Counted from the first letter of the stretch, positions 1-9,562 are shown. The stretch is 64,000 bases of DNA from Bacteroides oleiciplenus YIT 12058 (GCF_000315485.1 NZ_JH992940.1:434001-498000), one strand, 5' to 3'. Program-made: numbers and translations. Notes: generated from the sequence alone by a model not told the origin.

Positions 1-1283
1 ATTTTTTTGCCGGACACGACTTCTTTTAATGTCTCTTTGCACAAATGTTGTGAGGCAAGTTCTCGTATTTCATCCGGAGTAACAGTCTTCACTGCATCCA
101 CGGCATCCATCACGTACGAGTTCGAGAGACCGGAAGTATGAATGAAAATCCAGGCGTCTGCGAGTGAAAAGGCAGACTCATAGCTGCGGCACATGTCACC
201 CAGCATATAGTTTCTTACCATAGCAAGTTCTTCATTAGATACGAGAACATTTTGCAAACGATCTATTTCATGGTAAACTTCTTTGATAAGAGGTTCTACA
301 AATTCATTAGCAGTCTCTGTGTTGATGACAAACAATCCGCTGTCAGGATAAGGCATTATACCTGCAGAAATGCCATATGTATATCCTTTTTCTTCACGGA
401 TGTTAGACATTAAACGGCTACCGAAATATCCCCCCAATAAAGTAACGAGAACGCGTGCTTTCATATAATCGGGGTGGCGTCGGTCCAAAGAAATCATTCC
501 TATACGAACGGCACTTTGCATCGCATCAGCACGTTCGGCAAAGAAACGTTTCCCGGGAGACGTTACCGGAACATAAATGGACTTTTCCGGCCTCAGGAAA
601 CCTTTTCCAAAAGGTTCGCTTCCAAAAATAACCTCTACACGGCGAATAGTGTCTTCACTGACTTTTCCCGAAAGATAAATGCTGCAATTCCCGGAATGAT
701 AATAACGGTCATAAAAGGATTGCAAGACGGAAGGATTGATTAAGTGATAATCTTCTTCCTGCACCAATTGTCCGCAAGGATGCTTATCACCATACACGGC
801 ATTTATCAAAGTACGGTGGGCCAGAAAGTCAACCTTCGAACTATTCACTAAAAATTGCTGAATGTTATTATCGACAATCACTCCTAATTCTTTCTCAGGA
901 AAAAGAGGTTCTTTTACGATAGACTCGAAAATATCTAAAGTTTCAGGCAGGTATTTATTTAAGGAATAGAGAGTGATGTAGGCATACTCGGACGAACTGG
1001 AGAGTTCTAGCCATGCGCCATAATAATCTAACTTTTCGGCAATTGCTGCAGCGGAATAACAGCGAGTTCCTTCGCGTAACATCCGGTTGGTGAACAAAGC
1101 CTGCAAGCGTTGGGTTTGTTGCCATCGTCCGCCTTCCATTAACAAATCGATGCGCACTACTTCATTATCTCCGGCATTGAGTATATATAATGGTATACCA
1201 TTTGGCATCACACGCCGTTCGGGTGATAGTACTTCCAGTTGTTCAGGTTCGCGGATAAAAGGTTGGATACTTCTGTCTAACAT
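1..1283 (-). CDS. M16 (insulinase-like) peptidase family protein, cut by window edge
   Basis: I translated this gene directly from the minus strand. It begins MLDRSIQPFIREPEQLEV and stays open to the window edge, giving about 427 codons. The last visible residues (KEVVSGKK) look close to a natural C-terminus, so little is probably missing. The fold call rests on the M16-like N-terminal pattern (NGIPLYIL, LLMEGGRW, ML.EGT, AEKLDYYGAWLE). Active M16 enzymes carry HxxEH just before the EGT segment; here the corresponding stretch reads FTNRMLREGT, with no zinc ligands. It is therefore probably a non-catalytic member, as in M16 pairs where one subunit is inactive. The start codon overlaps the kdsB stop by 7 bases (ATGTTAG), so translation is probably coupled. 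It is the last visible gene of the PBP1A-folK-kdsB operon. Function unknown. Confidence 0.75.
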   Translation of the reverse strand, partial: MLDRSIQPFIREPEQLEVLSPERRVMPNGIPLYILNAGDNEVVRIDLLMEGGRWQQTQRLQALFTNRMLREGTRCYSAAAIAEKLDYYGAWLELSSSSEYAYITLYSLNKYLPETLDIFESIVKEPLFPEKELGVIVDNNIQQFLVNSSKVDFLAHRTLINAVYGDKHPCGQLVQEEDYHLINPSVLQSFYDRYYHSGNCSIYLSGKVSEDTIRRVEVIFGSEPFGKGFLRPEKSIYVPVTSPGKRFFAERADAMQSAVRIGMISLDRRHPDYMKARVLVTLLGGYFGSRLMSNIREEKGYTYGISAGIMPYPDSGLFVINTETANEFVEPLIKEVYHEIDRLQNVLVSNEELAMVRNYMLGDMCRSYESAFSLADAWIFIHTSGLSNSYVMDAVDAVKTVTPDEIRELASQHLCKETLKEVVSGKK

Positions 1284-2029
1284 GTTTTCAAAAATTCTTC
1301 TGCTTTCTCTAAATCTTGCGGAGTATCAATACCTATTGTTTCTACTTCTGTAACACCCGCTTTAATGGTGTATCCATTCTCCAACCAACGAAGTTGCTCC
1401 AAAGATTCTGCCAATTCAAGGGAAGATTGCGGCAGAGAAGTTATTTCTTTCAATACTCCAGCACGATAGGCATACAGGCCGATATGTTTATAATAGGTAT
1501 GATTTTTCAGCCAATCCTGCTTTTCAGCATTGCGTTGATAAGGAATGATGGAACGACTAAAATAGAGTGCATTCATATTCTTATTCAAAACTACTTTTGG
1601 TGAATTGATATTCTCTAAAGCCTCAAATCCATTATCAGGCATAAAAGGCTTCACCAATGTAGCTATCTGGGTTGTGACATCATCAAAACATGCTTTTACT
1701 GCTTCCAACTGAGAAGGTTGTATAAAAGGTTCGTCTCCCTGGATATTAACTACAATATCAAAATCTCCTCCAATCTTGGTATATGCTTCATAGCAACGGT
1801 CCGTACCGCTCTTATGATTAACAGAAGTCATCACGACTTTGCCACCAAAAGCTTTCACTACTGCTTCTATTCGTTCATCGTCTGTGGCCACATAAGCGTC
1901 ATTCAGAACGCCTGCCACTTGTTCATATACCCGTTGTATTACGGTTTTGCCATCCAACATAGCCAATGGTTTTGCAGGAAAACGCGTGGATGCATAACGG
2001 GCAGGAATAATTCCTAAAAACTTCAACAT
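1277..2029 (-). CDS. kdsB: 3-deoxy-manno-octulosonate cytidylyltransferase (CMP-Kdo synthetase)
   Basis: This enzyme activates Kdo with CTP to give CMP-Kdo, the donor for the inner core of lipopolysaccharide, in the cytoplasm. The 250-residue product has the usual length. It opens with the nucleotide-binding signature IIPARYASTRFPAKPL, and has the NIQGDEPF motif (about residue 95) and FSRSIIPY (about 155), all characteristic of KdsB. It sits between folK and the M16 gene on the same strand, with a 55-base gap after folK and a 7-base overlap with the M16 start. The upstream PBP1A makes this a cell-envelope operon. Confidence 0.96.
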   Translation of the reverse strand: MLKFLGIIPARYASTRFPAKPLAMLDGKTVIQRVYEQVAGVLNDAYVATDDERIEAVVKAFGGKVVMTSVNHKSGTDRCYEAYTKIGGDFDIVVNIQGDEPFIQPSQLEAVKACFDDVTTQIATLVKPFMPDNGFEALENINSPKVVLNKNMNALYFSRSIIPYQRNAEKQDWLKNHTYYKHIGLYAYRAGVLKEITSLPQSSLELAESLEQLRWLENGYTIKAGVTEVETIGIDTPQDLEKAEEFLKTC

Positions 2030-2084
2030 ATCTTAATTTTCTATTTTACATTTTACAATTTGATTACGCGATATTTATGATTTA

Positions 2085-2453
2085 TCACGTTCTCAGTTCT
2101 TTCAATCCTCGGCAGATGTAGTCTCGTTTTAAATCTTCGGGTTTATAGACTGTGTCATCACATGACAGTAAATCTATATCCAGTCGAACTATTTCTTGTT
2201 TTTTTTCTTCAGGCATTCGCCCTGCTTCCTTCTCAATGGCTTTCAGATGAGAAATCACTTCCATTGCATTATTATCGGAAACGAAACGTGCCACCTGATT
2301 GGAGAATAAAGATGTACGGCGGAAGTAAAGCGGCTTTGTTTCTTCCTCTGTAGAGAAGCAAATACTGGGAAACAGTTCCTTCAAACGTTCCCGTGCCAGT
2401 GAAAGGTTTTCCTTTCGGCGCTCGTTACTGCCAATGCTGATTGTATAAACCAC
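2085..2453 (-). CDS. folK: Short HPPK-like protein (FolK family)
   Basis: FolK transfers pyrophosphate from ATP to 6-hydroxymethyl-dihydropterin in folate synthesis. The 122-residue product has the family's N-terminal pattern (YTISIGSN), the central N of the substrate pocket (FSNQVARF) and the metal-binding RLDIDLL motif (two Asp) near residue 93. Typical HPPK proteins run to about 155-160 residues; this one stops soon after the Asp pair and lacks the usual C-terminal P.....R.F segment. It could be a minimal active form or a derived homologue. The gene starts 11 bases after the PBP1A stop, so it is co-transcribed with the envelope genes. The call comes from motif matching only. Confidence 0.8.
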   Translation of the reverse strand: MVYTISIGSNERRKENLSLARERLKELFPSICFSTEEETKPLYFRRTSLFSNQVARFVSDNNAMEVISHLKAIEKEAGRMPEEKKQEIVRLDIDLLSCDDTVYKPEDLKRDYICRGLKELRT

Positions 2454-2464
2454 GTCGTTGATGT

Positions 2465-4786
2465 TTAATCGAACAGGTCATCTAAGCCACTTTCTGATGC
2501 TGGCTCCAAGTCTATTTCGTCATTATCTTTGCAAGGGTCGAAACCTTCGGGTAATTGGAAATGTTCATTTTCATCATAGCCCAATGTTTTGTCGGCAAAG
2601 ACTTTCACCATATATTTAGCCCAGATAGGTAATGCCATAGAAGCACCCTGTCCATGAAGCATGGTGTCGAAGTGAATGTCTCGTTCTTCGCCACCTACCC
2701 AGCATCCGGATACTAACGAAGGAGTAAAACCCATGAACCAACCGTCTGCATTGTAGTTCGTGGTTCCGGTTTTACCGCCCATATCAGCTTTCACACCCAA
2801 ACGGCGAACACGGCCACCTGTACCTTCATTGATTACGGCACGAAGCATAATCAACATTTTATAAGCACTGGAAACCCCGATAACCTCTTCCATCTCCGGC
2901 GAGAAAGTGGCCAGAACATTACCCTCATTATCTTCAATACGTGTTACAAACAGAGGAGCTACGCGAATACCCTTATTGGGAAATGCTGTATAGGCACTTA
3001 CCATCTCTCCAACCGAAATTTCACAAGGACCAAGGCAAAGGGATACTGACGGTACAATTTCACGGTTACGCACACCAAAACTTTCTATCAGACGTTTTAA
3101 GGAGTATGGATTGAGTTTACTCATCAGATAAGCTGTAATCCAGTTATCGGAATTAGCTAATCCCCACTTGATGGTTACCATTTCTCCATAACGTTTGGTA
3201 TTAGCATTACGAGGTGTCCACGGTTTACCATTTTCATCAATTAAAGTATATTCTACATGGCGGGCTTCGTCACAAGGAGAAAATCCGCTTTCCATAGCCA
3301 ACGTATAAACATAAGGTTTAATAGTAGAACCAACCTGGCGGCGGCCTACCATAGCCATGTCATACTGGAAATAGTTATAATTTGGACCGCCCACATATGC
3401 TTTCACATGTCCGTTATGTGGGTCCATCGACATGAAGCCGGCACGAAGGAAATGTTTATAATAGCGGATAGAATCCATCGGAGTCATAATAGTATCCTTT
3501 TCTCCATCCCATGTGAATACAGACATTTCTTCGGGTGTATTGAAGGCCTTTTCTATTTCTGCATCCGATGCTCCGGCTTTTTTCATGATACGGTAACGGT
3601 CAGATTGTTTCATGGTACGGGTAAGAATTTCATCTACCTGTTCCTGAGTAATCCTATTACTGTAGGGTGCTTTTTTACGTCCCTTCTTCTCTTTGAAGAA
3701 GTAGCCTTGCAATTCTTTCAGATGCTCTTCTACTGATTCTTCTGCATATTGCTGCATACGGGAATCAATAGTAGTATAAATTTTCAGTCCATCTGTGTAA
3801 AGATTATATTTAGAGCCGTCCTTTTTCGTATTCTTTTCGCACCAGCCAAACAAAGGATTATTTTCCCAATCAAGAGAATCCTCATAATATTTTTGCATCT
3901 GCCAGCCACGATATTCACTGCGCACAGGCTTTTTGGCATTCAACACACTACGCAAATATTCGCGAAAATAGGTAGCCAAGCCTTCTTTGTGGTCTACACG
4001 GGTATACTTCAAAGTAAGAGGAAGTGCTTGTAGAGAATCGCACTCTTCGGAAGTGATATACCCAGCTTTGCGCATCTGGTCGAGCACTACATTGCGACGT
4101 CCGCGTGAACGCTCCTTGAAGCGAACCGGGTTGAAATAAGACGGATTTTTACACATACCAACCAGTGTGGCAGCCTCTTCCATTTTTAACTCTTTCGGAT
4201 CACACCCAAAATATGTATTAGCTGCCGTTTTGATACCTACTGCATTATTCAGAAAGTCAAATTTATTGAGATACATGGTGAGTATCTCTTCTTTGGTATA
4301 ATAGCGTTCCAGTTTTACAGCAATTACCCACTCTATAGGCTTCTGGAATAAACGTTCCATCACATTATCCGCACTGGGGGAATATAACTGCTTGGATAAT
4401 TGTTGAGTAATGGTACTACCACCACCCGCATTTTTCTGAAATAGTAAACCACGTTTTACGATGGCACGGAACAACGCAATGGCGTCAATTCCGGAATGCT
4501 CGGCAAAACGCACATCCTCCGTTGCAATCAATGCATTGATGATATTGGGAGACAAGTCATTATAACCCACATAAACTCGATTTTCTTTGCTAAATGAATA
4601 GGTTCCAAGCACCTTCTCGTCTTCCGAGAAAATCTGTGTGGCAAACTTATAATTAGGGTTTTCCAAGTCTTCAACAGGAGGCATATAACCTATCCAACCT
4701 TTAGCTATGGAGAAGAAAACAGTGGCACAAGCCAGTACAACGACGGCTAAGAATATCCAGAGGATTTTTATGATGTTCTTTATCAT
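2465..4786 (-). CDS. mrcA: Class A penicillin-binding protein (PBP1A-type), bifunctional peptidoglycan synthase
   Basis: The 773-residue protein polymerises lipid II and cross-links stem peptides outside the inner membrane. One N-terminal membrane segment (about residues 5-27) anchors it. The GT51 glycosyltransferase domain follows, with EDVRFAEHSGID carrying the catalytic Glu and GGSTITQQLSKQL. The transpeptidase domain has the serine motif STIKP, the SDN motif in LANSDNW, and KTGT followed by NYNADGWFMG. The C-terminal tail is acidic. It is the first gene of the operon leading into folK, kdsB and the M16 gene. A -7 box TACCTTTG on the minus strand (4852-4845) lies about 55 bases before the start codon and is the likely promoter; no clear -33 element is seen. 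Confidence 0.96.
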   Translation of the reverse strand: MIKNIIKILWIFLAVVVLACATVFFSIAKGWIGYMPPVEDLENPNYKFATQIFSEDEKVLGTYSFSKENRVYVGYNDLSPNIINALIATEDVRFAEHSGIDAIALFRAIVKRGLLFQKNAGGGSTITQQLSKQLYSPSADNVMERLFQKPIEWVIAVKLERYYTKEEILTMYLNKFDFLNNAVGIKTAANTYFGCDPKELKMEEAATLVGMCKNPSYFNPVRFKERSRGRRNVVLDQMRKAGYITSEECDSLQALPLTLKYTRVDHKEGLATYFREYLRSVLNAKKPVRSEYRGWQMQKYYEDSLDWENNPLFGWCEKNTKKDGSKYNLYTDGLKIYTTIDSRMQQYAEESVEEHLKELQGYFFKEKKGRKKAPYSNRITQEQVDEILTRTMKQSDRYRIMKKAGASDAEIEKAFNTPEEMSVFTWDGEKDTIMTPMDSIRYYKHFLRAGFMSMDPHNGHVKAYVGGPNYNYFQYDMAMVGRRQVGSTIKPYVYTLAMESGFSPCDEARHVEYTLIDENGKPWTPRNANTKRYGEMVTIKWGLANSDNWITAYLMSKLNPYSLKRLIESFGVRNREIVPSVSLCLGPCEISVGEMVSAYTAFPNKGIRVAPLFVTRIEDNEGNVLATFSPEMEEVIGVSSAYKMLIMLRAVINEGTGGRVRRLGVKADMGGKTGTTNYNADGWFMGFTPSLVSGCWVGGEERDIHFDTMLHGQGASMALPIWAKYMVKVFADKTLGYDENEHFQLPEGFDPCKDNDEIDLEPASESGLDDLFD

Positions 4787-4898
4787 GCTTATTACTGTAA
4801 ATTCACAAATTCAATTAATTGATTAACCTGTAAAAATAATAGGGCAAAGGTACGGAATTATATTGGAACACACTTATAATTTCAATAGAAAAACTCTT

Positions 4899-4936
4899 AA
4901 AATGCCACACTTGGGCACACATAAAGTGTGGCATTT
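4899..4936. repeat. Hairpin with direct repeat of its right arm
   Basis: The arms AATGCCACACTT and AAGTGTGGCATT are perfect complements, extending to 13 bp with an 11-base loop. The right arm recurs as AAGTGTAGCATTTGGA at 4968-4983, 44 bases downstream, and a looser copy (AAAGTGCATCATT) follows at about 4990. The hairpin lies between divergent genes, so it is not a simple operon terminator. It may be a regulator binding array or a structured RNA. Confidence 0.5.
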
Positions 4937-5308
4937 CGGATGATGAGGTGTAGTGTTTTAGTTGTTGAAGTGTAGCATTTGGAGCACTAAAGTGCATCAT
5001 TAGGTTTATTGAAATCTGTATGTTTTAACACTTTTTTTATGCAGGAATCGACCGATTTCAACATGTTTTTTGCCCAAAAACGTCTTTTTTTGCTTAGGAA
5101 CAAAAATATTAAACTTCTTTTAATCAGATATTTATCCAGAAATGAAGTGCTTTTTTCTTTCTTATATATTCTTTATATAACATCATCATAATAAAAAGGA
5201 AAGAAAAAACTGTTGCTGACGATGGGAAAATATTCCGGCATTCATTCTATCGGAACAGAGTGTATCGCCAATGAGGACGAAATTTTCTTCTAAATTTTCT
5301 TCTGTGTT

Positions 5309-5340
5309 TTTTCGTACTCCGCATATTTTGTCTACCTTTA
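5309..5340 (+). promoter_or_regulatory. Candidate pyrB promoter
   Basis: A -7-like box TACCTTTA at 5333-5340 (consensus TAnnTTTG, last base off) is preceded at 20 bp by a T-run (5309-5312) in the -33 position. The pyrB ATG is at 5373, leaving an untranslated leader of about 25-30 bases. Confidence 0.4.
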
Positions 5341-5372
5341 CACTCTCGAAAAGAAACAAAATAACGAACGAT

Positions 5373-6302
5373 ATGGAAAACAGAAGTTTAGTCACCATCG
5401 CCGAACATAGCAAGGAAAAAATCCTCTACATGATTGAGATGGCAAAACAGTTTGAAGCCCATCCCAACCGCACTTTGCTGGAAGGGAAAGTAGTTGCCAC
5501 CCTCTTTTTCGAGCCCTCCACCCGTACAAGACTCAGTTTCGAGACTGCAGCCAATCGCTTAGGAGCCCGTGTAATTGGATTTAGCGACCCTAAAGCCACG
5601 AGTTCTTCAAAGGGGGAAACCCTGAAAGACACCATCAAAATGGTGAGTAATTATGCCGATATCATCGTGATGCGACATCACTTGGAAGGTGCTGCCCGCT
5701 ATGCCAGTGAAGTAACCACCATCCCTATCGTCAATGCTGGAGACGGAGCCAACCAACATCCTTCACAAACGATGCTTGACCTCTATTCCATCTACAAGAC
5801 ACAAGGTACGCTGGAGAACCTGAACATTTTCCTCGTTGGCGACCTCAAATACGGTCGTACAGTGCATTCGTTGCTGATGGCGATGCGCCACTTTAACCCC
5901 ACTTTCCATTTCATTGCTCCCGATGAACTGAAAATGCCCGAAGAATATAAAATCTATTGTCGCAATCATAGCATTAAATACGTGGAGCATACGGATTTTA
6001 CTGAAGAAATAATAGCCGATGCCGATATTCTTTACATGACTCGTGTGCAGCGCGAACGCTTTACAGATCTCATGGAGTATGAACGGGTGAAGAATGTCTA
6101 CATTTTGCGCAAGAAGATGCTGGAACACACCCGCCCTAATTTGCGCATTTTGCATCCTCTGCCCCGCGTCAACGAAATAGCATACGACGTGGACGATAGT
6201 CCGAAAGCTTACTACTTCCAACAGGCACAAAACGGCTTGTATGCCCGTGAAGCCATTCTCTGCGATGTATTAGGTATCACTTTGGATGATGTGAAAGAAT
6301 GA
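5373..6302 (+). CDS. pyrB: Aspartate carbamoyltransferase, catalytic subunit
   Basis: This enzyme condenses carbamoyl phosphate and aspartate in pyrimidine synthesis. From the ATG at 5373 the product is 309 residues ([13 protein letters not shown]...), the normal length. An in-frame ATG at 5271 would add 34 residues with no family match, across the promoter candidate. The carbamoyl-phosphate signature [12 protein letters not shown] lies near residue 50, and HPLPR and the HPSQTMLDL segment complete the active site. The regulatory-chain gene pyrI follows 32 bases later, so this should form the pyrB-pyrI holoenzyme that CTP and ATP regulate in related bacteria. Confidence 0.97.
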   Translation: MENRSLVTIAEHSKEKILYMIEMAKQFEAHPNRTLLEGKVVATLFFEPSTRTRLSFETAANRLGARVIGFSDPKATSSSKGETLKDTIKMVSNYADIIVMRHHLEGAARYASEVTTIPIVNAGDGANQHPSQTMLDLYSIYKTQGTLENLNIFLVGDLKYGRTVHSLLMAMRHFNPTFHFIAPDELKMPEEYKIYCRNHSIKYVEHTDFTEEIIADADILYMTRVQRERFTDLMEYERVKNVYILRKKMLEHTRPNLRILHPLPRVNEIAYDVDDSPKAYYFQQAQNGLYAREAILCDVLGITLDDVKE

Positions 6303-6334
6303 TTTAATAATAATTGAAGTTACATCAGAAAACT

Positions 6335-6796
6335 ATGAGCGAAAAGAAACAAGAATTGCAGGTAGCCGCTTTAGAAAATGGCACTGTCATCGACCATATC
6401 CCCTCTGAAAATTTATTCACTGTCGTCTCTTTGCTGGGGCTTGAGCACATGAACAATAATATTACCATTGGTTTCAATCTGAAAAGTAAGAAGTTGGGTA
6501 CCAAGGGCATTATTAAAATTGCTGATAAGTTCTTTTGCGATGATGAAATTAATCGCATAGCTGTGGTGGCGCCTAACGTGAAACTGAATATCATCCGCGA
6601 TTATGAAGTAGTAGAGAAGCGTGAAGTAAGTCTGCCCGAAGAACTCCATGGTATTGTAAAATGTGCCAATCCCAAGTGCATAACGAACAATGAACCTATG
6701 CCGACATTATTTCACGTAGTGGATAAAGAGAGTTGTGTAATAAGATGTCACTATTGTGAGAAAGAACAGAGAAGGGAAGATATTGAGATAATTTAA
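6335..6796 (+). CDS. pyrI: Aspartate carbamoyltransferase, regulatory subunit
   Basis: PyrI binds nucleotide effectors and bridges the catalytic trimers. I place the start at the ATG at 6335 ([22 protein letters not shown]), giving 153 residues like E. coli PyrI; a frame start at 6314 adds an unconserved prefix. The N-terminal allosteric domain has the GTVIDHI pattern. The C-terminal zinc domain is intact: C-x4-C (CANPKC) and C-x2-C (CHYC). It is the second gene of the pyrBI operon and is followed after 9 bases by the flavin reductase-like gene. Confidence 0.97.
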   Translation: MSEKKQELQVAALENGTVIDHIPSENLFTVVSLLGLEHMNNNITIGFNLKSKKLGTKGIIKIADKFFCDDEINRIAVVAPNVKLNIIRDYEVVEKREVSLPEELHGIVKCANPKCITNNEPMPTLFHVVDKESCVIRCHYCEKEQRREDIEII

Positions 6797-6805
6797 TTAA
6801 ATACA

Positions 6806-7372
6806 GTGAAGCAAGACTGGAAGCCCGGAACAATGATCTATCCGCTCCCTGCTGTATTGGTGAGTTGCGGAAATACTCCGGAAGAATATAACATACTAAC
6901 GATTGCATGGACGGGGACGATTTGTACGAACCCGCCCATGTGCTATATATCCGTACGTCCGGAGCGTCACTCCTATGATATTCTGAAACGGAATATGGAG
7001 TTTGTCATCAACCTCACCACCAAGGGTATGGCACGTGCTACAGACTGGTGTGGTGTACGTTCAGGCAGAGATTATAATAAATTTGAAGAGATGCATCTGA
7101 CACCGGGAAAAAGTACTGTGGTCAGTGCTCCGCTTATTGAAGAATCTCCTTTGTGTATAGAATGCCGCGTGAAAGAAATCATGTCGCTCGGCTCACATGC
7201 CATGTTTATTGCTGACGTAGTAAACGTGCGTGCCGATGATTGCAATCTGAATTCGGAAACAGGAAAACTGGAACTGGCAGAAGCCAATCCGTTGGTTTAT
7301 GTACACGGAGGATATTACGAATTGGGCGAAAAGATTGGCAAATTTGGTTGGTCGGTCGAAAAGAAGAAATAA
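6806..7372 (+). CDS. Flavin reductase-like (FMN-binding split barrel) family protein
   Basis: The 188-residue protein resembles the flavin reductase-like domain family, which binds FMN in a split beta-barrel and often supplies reduced flavin or acts as an oxidoreductase. Matching features are the N-terminal YPLPAVLVSCG....NILTIAWTGTICTNPPMCYISVRPERHSYD block and the following FVINL segment. The start is a GTG at 6806, 9 bases after the pyrI stop; no ATG lies nearby, so GTG is the best choice. The position suggests co-transcription with pyrBI, but no metabolic link can be read from the sequence. The exact substrate is unknown. Confidence 0.85.
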   Translation: MKQDWKPGTMIYPLPAVLVSCGNTPEEYNILTIAWTGTICTNPPMCYISVRPERHSYDILKRNMEFVINLTTKGMARATDWCGVRSGRDYNKFEEMHLTPGKSTVVSAPLIEESPLCIECRVKEIMSLGSHAMFIADVVNVRADDCNLNSETGKLELAEANPLVYVHGGYYELGEKIGKFGWSVEKKK

Positions 7373-7396
7373 AAAAATGATTAATGGTTAGCGATA

Positions 7397-8152
7397 ATGA
7401 TGAACAGAGTTTTGAAAATCTTTATGCTGTGCCTTTTATTTCTCCCCGCCACTTTGTGGGGACAATCTCCCCTTGTGCCCGGTACAGCGGTCGAAGAACC
7501 CTTAAAGAAGCATCACCATGATCGCCCAGTAAACTTCGGTATTAAAGGTGGATTCACCTCTTCCCTCTTCCTCGTATCCAACCTTACGCTGAACGGCATC
7601 ACTATAAACGAAGTGCAGAACAACTATAAGATAGGTTATTTTGCTTCTATCTTCATGCGCATCAATTTTGAACGCCATTTTTTGCAGCCGGAGATATCTT
7701 ACAATATCAACCGTTGCAACATTGCTTTCGAGAAGCCTGCTGCAGATGATGCTCCTCTGGAAATGGCCTCTATTACTTCTTCCATTCACAGCATAGATAT
7801 TCCTGTTATCTATGGATATAATGTTATCAAGGAGGGCCCTTACAGCCTGGCGGTGTTCGGTGGTCCCAAGTTCCGTTACATCTGGAATAAAAAGAGCGAG
7901 GTCACTTTCGAGAATTTCGACCAGCAGGGAATCAACGAAAAACTGCGCCCGTTGAATCTTAGTTTTACTCTCGGAGTAGCAGTTACCATTTCCCGCGTTT
8001 TCTTCGATTTCCGTTATGATATAGGATTGCACAATATTTCCCGAAAAGTTACCTATGATGACGGTACGAACAGCGAAAATCCTCCTGTCGATGAAATACG
8101 CTTCCATCGCCGGGATAATGTACTTAGCTTTTCTCTCGGAGTTTTCTTTTAG
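7397..8152 (+). CDS. PorT-like outer-membrane beta-barrel protein
   Basis: The 251-residue product starts with a signal peptide (MMNRVLKIFMLCLLFLPATLWGQ, cut after GQ). The mature part alternates hydrophobic and polar residues, begins with a typical barrel strand (NFGIKGGFTSSLFLV) and ends in an aromatic strand (FSLGVFF), as in the PorT/OMP_b-brl group of Bacteroidota. A second possible start is the next ATG (7400). It lies 24 bases after the flavin reductase gene and about 100 bases before glyA, so it may be the last gene of the pyr operon. Its ligand or partner is unknown. Confidence 0.75.
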   Translation: MMNRVLKIFMLCLLFLPATLWGQSPLVPGTAVEEPLKKHHHDRPVNFGIKGGFTSSLFLVSNLTLNGITINEVQNNYKIGYFASIFMRINFERHFLQPEISYNINRCNIAFEKPAADDAPLEMASITSSIHSIDIPVIYGYNVIKEGPYSLAVFGGPKFRYIWNKKSEVTFENFDQQGINEKLRPLNLSFTLGVAVTISRVFFDFRYDIGLHNISRKVTYDDGTNSENPPVDEIRFHRRDNVLSFSLGVFF

Positions 8153-8198
8153 AAAGTAAATTTCTGTCTTTTCTGTCAGTTTATTCGTTTTTTTACCG

Positions 8199-8206
8199 TA
8201 AATTTG
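8199..8206 (+). promoter_or_regulatory. -7 box of the glyA promoter
   Basis: TAAATTTG matches the Bacteroides -7 consensus TAnnTTTG exactly and lies 51 bases before the glyA ATG. No clear TTTG is seen 19-21 bp upstream, so the call rests on the -7 box. Confidence 0.5.
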
Positions 8207-8256
8207 TGCGCTTAATAAGAGAACACAGATTTATCAAACTTATCTAAGTAAGCAAA

Positions 8257-9537
8257 ATGAAAAGAGACGATTTAATTTTCGATATCATCGAAAAAGAACA
8301 TCAACGTCAGCTCAAAGGTATTGAACTGATTGCATCAGAGAATTTTGTAAGTGACCAAGTTATGCAGGCAATGGGCTCCTGCCTTACTAACAAGTATGCA
8401 GAAGGCTATCCCGGCAAACGTTACTACGGAGGCTGTGAGGTGGTAGACCAGAGCGAACAAATTGCTATCGACCGCATAAAGGAAATTTTCGGTGCAGAAT
8501 GGGCAAATGTACAACCCCACTCGGGTGCGCAGGCTAATGCTGCTGTATTTCTCGCCGTATTGAATCCGGGTGACAAATTCATGGGATTGAATCTGGCTCA
8601 CGGCGGTCACCTCTCACATGGTTCTTTGGTAAACACTTCGGGTATCATATATACTCCCTGTGAATATAATCTGAATAAAGAAACCGGTCGCGTAGACTAC
8701 GATCAGATGGAAGAAGTTGCTTTGCGCGAAAAACCGAAAATGATTATCGGTGGCGGTTCGGCATATTCTCGCGAATGGGACTACAAACGTATGCGTGAAA
8801 TTGCAGACAAAGTAGGCGCTATTCTGATGATTGATATGGCTCACCCTGCCGGATTGATAGCTGCCGGATTACTGGAAAATCCAGTGAAATACGCTCACAT
8901 CGTTACCTCTACCACACATAAGACTTTGCGTGGTCCTCGTGGAGGTATCATCCTGATAGGTAAAGATTTTCCTAATCCATGGGGTAAAACAACTCCGAAG
9001 GGTGAAGTCAAGATGATGTCACAATTGATAGACTCAGCTGTGTTCCCTGGTATTCAGGGGGGGCCGTTGGAACATGTTATTGCATCTAAAGCTGTTGCTT
9101 TCGGTGAAATCATGCAACCGGAATTCAAAGAATATGCTGCTCAGGTAAAGAAAAATGCTGCTGTATTGGCGCAAGCATTGATTGAACGTGGTTTTACTAT
9201 CGTTTCAGGCGGTACAGACAATCACTCTATGCTGGTTGACCTCCGTAGTAAATATCCTGATCTCACTGGTAAAGTAGCTGAGAAAGCATTGGTATCTGCC
9301 GATATCACTGTAAATAAGAATATGGTTCCGTTTGATAGTCGTTCCGCATTCCAGACTTCTGGTATTCGTTTAGGTACTCCTGCCATTACAACTCGTGGTG
9401 CTAAGGAAGATTTGATGCTGGAAATCGCAGAAATGATTGAAACTGTTCTTTCTAACGTAGAAAATGAGGCGGTTATTACTGAGGTTCGCGCACGCGTGAA
9501 TAAGACAATGGAAAAATATCCGCTGTTCGCATATTAA
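8257..9537 (+). CDS. glyA: Serine hydroxymethyltransferase
   Basis: This PLP enzyme interconverts serine and glycine while loading a one-carbon unit on tetrahydrofolate. The 426-residue product has the normal length, with [10 protein letters not shown] near the N-terminus, [22 protein letters not shown], and the PLP-lysine motif [14 protein letters not shown] near residue 225. The neighbouring convergent gene fhs makes 10-formyl-THF, so the two genes cover both main entries to the one-carbon pool. A strong hairpin terminator follows. Confidence 0.98.
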   Translation: MKRDDLIFDIIEKEHQRQLKGIELIASENFVSDQVMQAMGSCLTNKYAEGYPGKRYYGGCEVVDQSEQIAIDRIKEIFGAEWANVQPHSGAQANAAVFLAVLNPGDKFMGLNLAHGGHLSHGSLVNTSGIIYTPCEYNLNKETGRVDYDQMEEVALREKPKMIIGGGSAYSREWDYKRMREIADKVGAILMIDMAHPAGLIAAGLLENPVKYAHIVTSTTHKTLRGPRGGIILIGKDFPNPWGKTTPKGEVKMMSQLIDSAVFPGIQGGPLEHVIASKAVAFGEIMQPEFKEYAAQVKKNAAVLAQALIERGFTIVSGGTDNHSMLVDLRSKYPDLTGKVAEKALVSADITVNKNMVPFDSRSAFQTSGIRLGTPAITTRGAKEDLMLEIAEMIETVLSNVENEAVITEVRARVNKTMEKYPLFAY

Positions 9538-9562
9538 TAGTATAATTTATTGAAGTAATTAG

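Larger units (their letters stand above)
4787..5372. other. Divergent intergenic region between PBP1A and pyrB
   Basis: This AT-rich 586-base gap separates two outward-facing operons. It holds the PBP1A -7 box (4845-4852), a strong hairpin at 4899-4936, a repeated AAGTGTxGCATTT element (4924 and 4968), and the pyrB promoter candidate near 5333. The short open frames at 4815-5000, 5009-5191 and 5186-5413 have no recognisable homology or good start context, and the first is built on the DNA repeats. I treat them as non-coding. Confidence 0.6.

Noticed and set aside
4815..5191. Two short frames (61 and 60 residues) in the PBP1A/pyrB gap
   Set aside because: AT-rich, no family likeness, no plausible operon context; the first is laid over the repeated AAGTGT/ACACTT elements, which explains its repeated residues.
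5271..5372. Longer start for pyrB
   Set aside because: The extra 34 residues do not match PyrB and cover the promoter candidate.
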